NCBI GenBank assembly: GCA_017613225.1
Contig: JAGAEH010000085.1
Coordinates: 1 to 10,606 of the forward strand
Direction: 5' to 3'
DNA length: 10,606 nt
From: Lachnospiraceae bacterium
Lineage (GTDB): Bacteria; Bacillota; Clostridia; Lachnospirales; Lachnospiraceae
In this document: in pieces, positions 1 through 5,378 of the stretch
Position numbering within the stretch: position 1 is the first letter of the stretch
Layout: every line of letters begins with the position of its first letter
Notes under the pieces: generated by a model
Databases searched by the model: none
Told to the model about the DNA's origin: nothing
Seen by the model: only the letters and a program-made list of their open reading frames with translations
Made by a program: the position numbers and the translations under genes

Positions 1-991
1 AGCCCGGTTTCACCCCCATGGTAATGAAAGCCGCCGCGACTTTGTCCACGTCATCACGGAACTGGGCATAGGTGCGGGTGTAGTCCAGCGTCGTGTATTT
101 AAAAGCGTACTGATCCGGATAGAGCTCCGCCATGGTGTCCAGCACCTGAGAAAAGGTCAGGTCCACCTGCTCGTATTTGGGCCAGGGGAAGGTGCCGGTG
201 CGGCTGCGGTTGTACTGGAGCTTTTGCTCTCTGCCGGAGCCTTCGCGGCCGTTTAAGAAACTCACGAAGTGGGTCAGCACCACGTCGGCGTGGCGGATCT
301 CGTCGTTCCAGTCCGCGCAGATGGTGCCCTCAAAGTTCAGGGAACGCAGGGCCCGCAGCAGCGGGTCGATGGGCAGGCTGCCTTCGCCCAGCAGCACGTT
401 TACGCCGTCTTTCCGGTCCCCCAGCCGCACGTAGCGGATGTAGGCGCCTAAAGTCTTGATGGTGGTCTCCACGCTCTCCTTCGCGTCAAAAAAAGTGCCC
501 CGCACATTCCAGGAGACCCCCAGGCACACGGAGGCGAACCGCCGCAGCAGCTGCACCGCGTGTTCCGAACCGGCCAGAGGGCCGGAGGTCTCGAAGAGGA
601 TCTCGATGCCGGTCTCCTCCGCGTGGGCCACGGCGTCCCGCAGCAGGCTCTGCAGCTGTTCCATGGGCATCTCCCGCTCCAGTGCCACGATCACCTGCTC
701 CACACCGGCCTGGTCCGCCATCTCCACCACTGAGTACAACTGATGGGCCGTCACGCCGGGGTGATCCAGCGGCAGCGGGAAACGCAGCGCCGTCACCGTC
801 AGCCGGCGGTTGCGCAGCTTGCGCTTGGCGTCCGAAAGACGGTTGCCTCGGAAGATACTGTCCCCGTGGGAGGCGCGCTCCGTCACCGGATCGAAGATCT
901 CGAAGCCGGAAAAGCCGTAGTCCCGGGCCAGGTCACATTGTTCTAGGAAGGATGCCGCGAAGACGTCCCTGGTGGAATAAGCGAGTTTCAT
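1..991 (-). CDS. TIM-barrel (sugar phosphate isomerase/epimerase-like) fused to AMP-forming acyl-CoA synthetase; 3' end outside the window
   Basis: The frame opens with ATG at 991 and stays open for 330 codons to the window edge, so the C-terminus is missing. Residues 1-250 look like an AP-endonuclease-2/xylose-isomerase-type TIM barrel: GFSGFEIFD at 27-35, FETSG at 133-137, YVRLGDRKDG at 187-196, and LGEGSLPID at 201-209 followed by the typical LLRALRSLNFEGT. After a basic linker (about 250-268), residues 270-330 match the beginning of an ANL-superfamily AMP-dependent synthetase: TFSQVLDTMAELYPDQYAF, then TYAQFRDDVDKVAAAFITMG and VKPG. The ATP-binding and adenylation motifs would lie beyond the edge. 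Some usual barrel metal ligands seem replaced (WNVRG where DTGH-like is common; ADW where EW is common), so isomerase activity is uncertain. The ribosome site is weak (AGAAAG, 8 nt before ATG). It lies 76 nt after the LeuA-like gene. Substrates are unknown. The fold calls are fairly firm; the joint function is not. Confidence 0.75.
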   Translation of the reverse strand, partial: MKLAYSTRDVFAASFLEQCDLARDYGFSGFEIFDPVTERASHGDSIFRGNRLSDAKRKLRNRRLTVTALRFPLPLDHPGVTAHQLYSVVEMADQAGVEQVIVALEREMPMEQLQSLLRDAVAHAEETGIEILFETSGPLAGSEHAVQLLRRFASVCLGVSWNVRGTFFDAKESVETTIKTLGAYIRYVRLGDRKDGVNVLLGEGSLPIDPLLRALRSLNFEGTICADWNDEIRHADVVLTHFVSFLNGREGSGREQKLQYNRSRTGTFPWPKYEQVDLTFSQVLDTMAELYPDQYAFKYTTLDYTRTYAQFRDDVDKVAAAFITMGVKPG

Positions 992-1010
992 AGTCAGTTC
1001 TTTCTGTATG

Positions 1011-1039
1011 CGTGTATAGGGAAACGTCCCCTATACACG
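1011..1039 (-). repeat. Palindromic unit B of a twin REP-like repeat
   Basis: This is a perfect 11-bp inverted repeat, CGTGTATAGGG and CCCTATACACG, around a 7-nt loop (GACGTTT on the minus strand). The centre reads GGGGACGTTTCCC. It lies between the LeuA-like gene and the fusion gene, 19 nt upstream of the latter's ATG. No T-run follows on either strand, so it is not a standard intrinsic terminator. As RNA it would form a strong hairpin shortly before the weak ribosome site of the next gene. Confidence 0.8.
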
Positions 1040-1044
1040 GTCAG

Positions 1045-1071
1045 GTGAAAAGGGAACCATCCCCATTTCAC
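1045..1071 (-). repeat. Palindromic unit A of a twin REP-like repeat, overlapping a stop codon
   Basis: Arms GTGAAATGGG and CCCTTTTCAC pair over 10 positions with a single T-T mismatch, around a 7-nt loop (GATGGTT on the minus strand). The centre reads GGGGATGGTTCCC, almost the same as in the neighbouring palindrome 5 nt away, while the outer arms differ but still pair with each other. The unit begins inside the last codon and TGA stop of the LeuA-like gene. The layout resembles REP/BIME elements, which are often moved by RAYT (Y1-type) transposases. Membership of a genome-wide family is inferred. Confidence 0.7.
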
Positions 1072-2462
1072 ATTTCTTCGAAAACGATCTTGTTCAGCGC
1101 GTTGATGTAGGCGCGCACGCTGGCGCCTACGATGTCGGTGGAGAGCCCGTTGCCGGAGTAGAGCTTGCCGTCGCTGCGCAGCCGCACCAGGGCGGCGCCC
1201 AGAGCCGATTTGCCCTCCGTGACGGCCTGGATCTGCAGATCGTCCAGCTCGTAGTGATGGCCGATGCCGTTGTCGATGGCGTTGAAGGCCGCGTCGATGG
1301 GGCCGTCCCCGCTGGCAACGCCCTCCAGGATCTCTCCTTCCTTGTTCAGCTTTACCTGGGCCATGGAGGCGGTAATGTTGCTGGAAGAGATCAGGTAGTT
1401 CTCCAGGTGATAAGTGGAAGGCACCTGCAGGGCCGTGGACGCGATGACCGCCTCCAGCTCCTTGCCCTCGATGCTGTGCTTCTTTTTGCAGACGCCGATG
1501 ACGGCGTCATAGACCGCGCCCAGGTCCTGGTCGGACAGTTCATAGCCCAGCAGGGCCGTGGCGGCCTTTACCTGCTCGATGCTGCTCTCCGTATCCAGGT
1601 AGATGGCCGCGGCATCCGTCATCTCCACCGCGGACTGGGTGCCGGGCGCCAGGCGGTTCTGCCTGCCGGACATCTTCCGGATGTCGCTGTGGATCAGGGT
1701 ACCGTTCAGGCCGCACTCCGCCTCCAGCGTGCCGCCGAAGACTTTCATGGCGTCGGAGAAAGCCTCCGTGTTCAGCACTGCCGTTCCGGAAACTGCCGTC
1801 ACCACGCCGTCGGCTCCCGCGCGGATGGCCGCCAGCGCGTTGGCAACCGCCAGGCCGCTGCCATTGGAAAGCCGCACGAATACGGGGACGTTCACCTTCC
1901 CCTTTACCGCGGCCACCATCCCGGCCACCTCTTCCGGCAGCTTGTCCCCCGCGTCCTCACACAGGGTGATCTGCGCCGCGCCGGCCTCCAGAGCGGTCTT
2001 TATCGCTTTATCCAGGAAGGCGGCGTCCGCCCTCCCGGCGTCCTGGGCGCAGAACTCCGCGTTCCCGCACAGGGCCGCGGCGGCTCCCACCAGCTGGCTG
2101 ATCCGCGCAAGCAGCGCGTCTTCTTTCAGATGCAGCTGGTATTCCATCCGCACCGTGGATACCGGCAGCTCCACCGTCAGCATGGCCTTCGGATGGCATT
2201 TGACGGCTTCCCAAGCCTCTTCCACGTTACCGGCCTTTCCGTCCACGGCCATGGACACAGCGCAGTTTTTCAGCGAGGCTGCCAGTGTCTTGCAGATGAC
2301 CGTATCCTCTTTCTTATTGCGGATCGCCGGCAGTTCGATCCTGTCCACGCCAAAGCTTTCGATAGTCGAAACAAACGCTGCTTTCTCTCTGAAAAGCAGC
2401 GTGTTGGCAAGATCTTTATCCAGTTCCGGCAAGGTTCTGTCAATTACGTCGATGTGCTTCAT
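1068..2462 (-). CDS. Degenerate 2-isopropylmalate synthase homologue with LeuA regulatory domain (probable pseudoenzyme)
   Basis: The product has 464 residues. Residues 1-270 follow the HMGL-like TIM barrel of the LeuA/homocitrate synthase family: DRTL at 8-11, FGVDRIELP at 37-45, VSTVRMEYQLHLKE at 101-114, FCAQDAGRADAAFL at 137-150 and GLAVANALAAIRAGADGV at 203-220. About 350-464 is a well-conserved LeuA dimerisation/allosteric domain: ASGDGPIDAAFNAI at 383-396, AVTEGKSALGAA at 413-424 and STDIVGASVRAYINALNK at 441-458. The usual LRDGEQ catalytic motif is LPELDK here (12-16 replaced), and the metal-binding HxHND is RLSNG (R197, S199). The GER motif and SGIHQDG-like segment are also lost. It is therefore unlikely to condense acetyl-CoA with a 2-oxoacid; leucine or related ligand binding and a regulatory or structural role is inferred. 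The start at 2462 has AAAGGAG just upstream; an upstream in-frame start would overlap ctpA. Confidence 0.85.
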   Translation of the reverse strand: MKHIDVIDRTLPELDKDLANTLLFREKAAFVSTIESFGVDRIELPAIRNKKEDTVICKTLAASLKNCAVSMAVDGKAGNVEEAWEAVKCHPKAMLTVELPVSTVRMEYQLHLKEDALLARISQLVGAAAALCGNAEFCAQDAGRADAAFLDKAIKTALEAGAAQITLCEDAGDKLPEEVAGMVAAVKGKVNVPVFVRLSNGSGLAVANALAAIRAGADGVVTAVSGTAVLNTEAFSDAMKVFGGTLEAECGLNGTLIHSDIRKMSGRQNRLAPGTQSAVEMTDAAAIYLDTESSIEQVKAATALLGYELSDQDLGAVYDAVIGVCKKKHSIEGKELEAVIASTALQVPSTYHLENYLISSSNITASMAQVKLNKEGEILEGVASGDGPIDAAFNAIDNGIGHHYELDDLQIQAVTEGKSALGAALVRLRSDGKLYSGNGLSTDIVGASVRAYINALNKIVFEEM

Positions 2463-2481
2463 CTTCTCCTTTCTCTCCGGC

Positions 2482-3693
2482 CTAGTTCCCGGAGCCAAAG
2501 AGCTCCAGGGCCTTGTCCAGCTGCTCGTCGCCTTCTTTGTCGGCGTCAAGCTCCACGGCGTAGTCCGGGTCGATCCCCTTTCCATGTATGTCATGCCAGT
2601 CGGCGGTAAAGTAGTTTTCGGTGGTGATCTTCAGCGTCGTGCCGTCGCTTAAGGAGAAATAGGTCTGCACGATGCCTTTGCCGAAGGTGGTGGTGCCCAC
2701 CAGCTTGGCGCGGCCGTTGTCCTGCAGCGAAGATGCCAGGACTTCGGAGGCGCTGGCGGAGTACTCGTTCACCAGCAGGAGCAGCTCCCCGGTATAGATG
2801 GGGGCGTTTTCGGAGGCGTAGTTCCTCTCCAGCCCCTGTTTGGACCTGGTGTGCAGGATGTATTGTCCCTTATCCAGGAACATGTCCGCGATATCGATGA
2901 CGGAAGTCAGCAGTCCGCCCGGGTTGGAGCGGATGTCCAGGATCAGCTTCTCCATGCCCTGATCGGTCAGCTTCTGGATTGCCTTGCGCATCTGGCTGAC
3001 GGAGACGTCCTCGAACTGGGTCAGTTCGATGTATCCGACATTGGTGCCCTCGATCATCTTGTAGCTGACGGTCTGGGTCTGCACTTTGCGGCGGTCACAT
3101 TCGATGGTAGTGGCTGCTCCGTTGCGGCTGTAGGTGAGGGTGACGCTCTCGCCCTCGGCGCCGCGGATCAGGGTAACGATGTTGTCCAGATCCATGCCGG
3201 CCAGTACGGTGTCCCCGACGCCGATGATGATATCGCCGCTCTGCAGTCCCGCTTCCATGGCGGGGCTGTCGTCAAAGACCTGCATGATCAGCGCGCCTTC
3301 CTCCACCTGGGTCACGGACACGCCGATGCCGTAGTATTCGCCGGTCATGCTCTCGGTGATGTCGGCCATCTCGTCCTTCGTGTAATAGGCGGAGTACTTG
3401 TCTCCCAGCCCGTCCACGTAGGCCTTCAGCATCTTGTCCACCACTTCATCTTCGCTGTAATCGAAGATGTAATAGTAGTCGACGTAGTCCTGCATCTCCT
3501 TCAGCTTTTTATTGACGGCGCTGGCGATGCCGCCCTGCTCATCCACGGAGGCCGGCTTGGTATCGTTGTCGATCACACCGTACTGTTTGCCGGCGCTGAC
3601 CAGCATTGTAACGACCAAAGCCAGCATCAGTGCCGCAAGGGTCGCGCCGACGCCGGAGAAAAATCCGCTCTTGAACTGAGATCTCTGCTTCAA
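2482..3693 (-). CDS. ctpA: Carboxy-terminal processing protease, S41 family (CtpA/CtpB-like)
   Basis: A serine protease of 403 residues anchored to the outer face of the membrane; family members cut C-terminal tails of envelope or signalling proteins. A short basic start is followed by one membrane segment (about 15-34). An N-terminal helical region has DGLGDKYSAYYT at 94-105. A PDZ domain spans about 115-205 (YYGIGVSV, AGLQSGDIIIGVGD). The S41 core runs from about 208 to 385, with LDIRSNPGG at 252-260, YSASASE at 311-317 and TFGKGIVQ at 336-343. By alignment with Prc and CtpB, the catalytic Ser-Lys-Gln are S314, K339 and Q343. The start is placed at TTG 3693 because GGAGG sits 7 nt before it; a TTG 30 nt further upstream (3723) lacks a ribosome site and would overlap nif3. 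It begins 13 nt after the nif3 stop and ends 19 nt before the LeuA-like gene. Its substrate is unknown. Confidence 0.92.
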   Translation of the reverse strand: MKQRSQFKSGFFSGVGATLAALMLALVVTMLVSAGKQYGVIDNDTKPASVDEQGGIASAVNKKLKEMQDYVDYYYIFDYSEDEVVDKMLKAYVDGLGDKYSAYYTKDEMADITESMTGEYYGIGVSVTQVEEGALIMQVFDDSPAMEAGLQSGDIIIGVGDTVLAGMDLDNIVTLIRGAEGESVTLTYSRNGAATTIECDRRKVQTQTVSYKMIEGTNVGYIELTQFEDVSVSQMRKAIQKLTDQGMEKLILDIRSNPGGLLTSVIDIADMFLDKGQYILHTRSKQGLERNYASENAPIYTGELLLLVNEYSASASEVLASSLQDNGRAKLVGTTTFGKGIVQTYFSLSDGTTLKITTENYFTADWHDIHGKGIDPDYAVELDADKEGDEQLDKALELFGSGN

Positions 3694-3700
3694 ACCAAAA

Positions 3701-3705
3701 CCTCC
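3701..3705 (-). promoter_or_regulatory. Shine-Dalgarno site that fixes the TTG start of ctpA
   Basis: GGAGG lies 7 nt before TTG at 3693 and directly after the TGA stop of nif3 (3709-3707). No ATG or GTG start is suitably spaced from it, which supports TTG as the real initiation codon. Confidence 0.7.
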
Positions 3706-3706
3706 A

Positions 3707-4513
3707 TCAGATATATTGAGCAATACTAACCCACTTTTGTGTATAAATCAAGTCATTCCCGTGAATATTATTTGAAAGCAGACCGGCGATCTCCTCAATG
3801 AAAATATGCTCGATGCCGTCGTGGCCCGCATCGATCACCGCCAGGTCCGCGTTCATGGCATCCAGCGCCGTGTGATAATTCAGGTCCCCGGTGATGTAGA
3901 CCTTGGCTCCGGCTTCCAGGGCCAGGGGCCACTCGGACCTGCCGCTGCCGGGCAGGACCGCAGCCGTGGCGGCGAGGGCCGTCTCATCCTTCGCGTAGAT
4001 GGTGACGCCCGGCAGGCCGAAGGCTTCCTTCACCTGCTGCGCCAGTTCCCGGACCGTCATCACTTTCGGCGAACTTTTTTCCGCATCCCACAGAATGCCC
4101 ACGCGGCCGATGCCGCTCCCGTCCTCCAGGCCCTCTTCCAGGGGAGCCATGGGATTGATCCCGATCCGCTTTGCCGCGGCGTCCGCCATGCCGCCCACCG
4201 CCTTGTCGTAGCTGGTGTGCATGCTGTAGCAGGAAAGGCCGTTTTTGATCATCTCCATGATCATTTTCCCCTGTACCGTCTGGTCCGTGACAGAGCTGAC
4301 CGGGGAAAACAGCAGCGGATGATGGGTCACCAGCAGGCTGCAGCCCGCGGCGACGGCTTCCCCGACCGTCTCCGGGGTGGCGTCCAGGGCAACGTAGACT
4401 CCCTTGAACTCATCGTTGGGGCTGCCCGTCTGCAGGCCGGTGTTGTCCCAGCCGCAGGCCAGGCTCTTGGGCGCCAGGTTTTCCAGAATTGCAATGATAT
4501 CGCGGTTTCTCAT
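3707..4513 (-). CDS. NIF3-family dinuclear metal centre protein (YqfO/YbgI-like)
   Basis: A 268-residue member of the NIF3/DUF34 family, which binds two metal ions. The precise reaction is not settled; GTP cyclohydrolase I type 2 is a common but doubtful label. Visible motifs are CGWDNTGLQTG at 20-30, THHPLLF at 63-69 (metal ligands H64 and H65), MHTSYDKAVGGMAD at 98-111 (D103), ITGDLNYHTALDA at 207-219 and DAGHDGIEH at 228-236 (H231, E235). All expected ligands are present. It is about 100 residues shorter than Bacillus YqfO, so it has the compact form without the inserted PII-like domain. The ATG at 4513 lies 7 nt after the trmK stop with only a weak GAAGAGAG upstream, so translation is probably coupled to trmK. 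The trmK-nif3 pairing is widespread in Firmicutes, suggesting a linked but undefined role. Confidence 0.93.
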   Translation of the reverse strand: MRNRDIIAILENLAPKSLACGWDNTGLQTGSPNDEFKGVYVALDATPETVGEAVAAGCSLLVTHHPLLFSPVSSVTDQTVQGKMIMEMIKNGLSCYSMHTSYDKAVGGMADAAAKRIGINPMAPLEEGLEDGSGIGRVGILWDAEKSSPKVMTVRELAQQVKEAFGLPGVTIYAKDETALAATAAVLPGSGRSEWPLALEAGAKVYITGDLNYHTALDAMNADLAVIDAGHDGIEHIFIEEIAGLLSNNIHGNDLIYTQKWVSIAQYI

Positions 4514-4520
4514 GGTGTTT

Positions 4521-5378
4521 TCAGCTCTCTTCTTTCAGTGTCAGTCTTCCTCGAAATCTAGAATAGCTTCGCTCGTTAATGGTTCTGCCTTCGTAGATGT
4601 CACCCTCTCCCAGTTCCCAAAGGGCGTCCCCGATCAGCTCTTCCAGCGCTTCCCGCCTGGCCGCAGCCGCCGGGGAATAATTTCTCTTCAGCCGGCTGAG
4701 GATCGACCGGGCCGTCTGCAGATCCTTTTGTATGTATTCCCTTCGGACGGGCAGGTCTCCGGGATCATAGACGGCGTGAGCTCCGTACCGGAGCTCCGCA
4801 TATTTCACTTCCGTACCGGCCACGGGGCCGTTTTCACAGTCCAGGATCAGATAGTACTTTCCGTCCTCTTCCACCATCGCCTCCCGGCAGATCATCCAGT
4901 CGTGGTCAATTAAAAACCGTCGGAACTCCATCCACTCCGACTGGGGAGACAGCACCAGCTGCGGGCTGTTTTCCAGCCTTTCCCAGCCCTCCCGCAGAAT
5001 TCGGCCCATCAGGGATCCGCCCATGCCTGCGATCACGATACAGTCCGGACAATCTTCACCCAGAGCTTCCAGGCCGTCGCCCTGCCGGATCTCGATGCGA
5101 TCAGCAAGACCTGCAGCTTCGATGTTTGCCCTGGCCCGCTCCAGCGGTCCGGGAATGATGTCGCAGGCCAGGGCCATGTCACACAGGCCGCGGTCGACTG
5201 CGGCGATGGGCACATAGGCGTGGTCGGTGCCGATGTCCGCCAAAAGCGCCCCGGGACGGATCATGGACAGGATCCGCTCCAGACGTTTGGAAAGGACCGG
5301 CCTTTTCATTCCTGAAGGCCGGTCTTGCGCATCATTTTCACTATCATAATGCTGTCCCGGTCTCAGGGTCTCAGACAT
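4521..5378 (-). CDS. trmK: tRNA (adenine22-N1)-methyltransferase TrmK
   Basis: A cytoplasmic Rossmann-fold methyltransferase of 285 residues that uses S-adenosylmethionine to make m1A at position 22 of certain tRNAs in Gram-positive bacteria. The family signature is clear: LSKRLERILSMI at 29-40, ADIGTDHAYVPI at 47-58 (AdoMet loop), a DGLEAL segment at 101-106, IAGMGGSLMGRIL at 116-128 and LSPQSE at 143-148, where relatives often have LQPN. A C-terminal helical region (about 205-255) contributes to tRNA binding in relatives. The start at 5378 has an excellent site (AAGGAGG, 4 nt away) although it overlaps the dnaG end by 16 nt. It adds 23 residues before the usual family start near M24; ATG 5309, the codon for M24, lacks a spaced ribosome site. 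nif3 follows after 7 nt. Confidence 0.93.
   Translation of the reverse strand: MSETLRPGQHYDSENDAQDRPSGMKRPVLSKRLERILSMIRPGALLADIGTDHAYVPIAAVDRGLCDMALACDIIPGPLERARANIEAAGLADRIEIRQGDGLEALGEDCPDCIVIAGMGGSLMGRILREGWERLENSPQLVLSPQSEWMEFRRFLIDHDWMICREAMVEEDGKYYLILDCENGPVAGTEVKYAELRYGAHAVYDPGDLPVRREYIQKDLQTARSILSRLKRNYSPAAAARREALEELIGDALWELGEGDIYEGRTINERSYSRFRGRLTLKEES
5295..5324 (-). other. GC-rich inverted repeat inside the 5' part of trmK
   Basis: GACCGGCCTT and AAGGCCGGTC form a perfect 10-bp stem with a 10-nt loop. The stem lies within codons 19-28 of trmK, about 40 nt after the dnaG stop, and the loop holds the in-frame internal ATG (5309-5307). No T-run follows, so it does not look like an intrinsic terminator. 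It could be a translation or RNA-processing hairpin, or chance in GC-rich coding DNA. Confidence 0.4.

Noticed and set aside
177..946. Several short plus-strand frames opposite the fusion gene
   Set aside because: The minus strand holds one continuous frame with two recognisable domains over the same bases; these short frames have low-complexity translations.
1011..1071. Intrinsic transcription terminator after the LeuA-like gene
   Set aside because: The hairpins are strong, but neither is followed by a T-run on either strand, so termination is not supported by sequence.
2463..2594. N-terminal extension of the LeuA-like protein
   Set aside because: It would overlap the ctpA coding end by over 100 nt, has no family similarity, and a good ribosome site lies just before ATG 2462.
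1254..2609. Long plus-strand open frame of 451 codons opposite the LeuA-like gene
   Set aside because: It is antisense to a clearly conserved protein, has no recognisable domain, and its composition (rich in R, H, G, Q) is what GC-biased third codon positions give on the opposite strand.
2851..3729. Plus-strand open frame of 292 codons opposite ctpA
   Set aside because: It is antisense to a protease with all catalytic motifs; the repetitive H, D, V, L, G composition is a codon-bias shadow with no family match.
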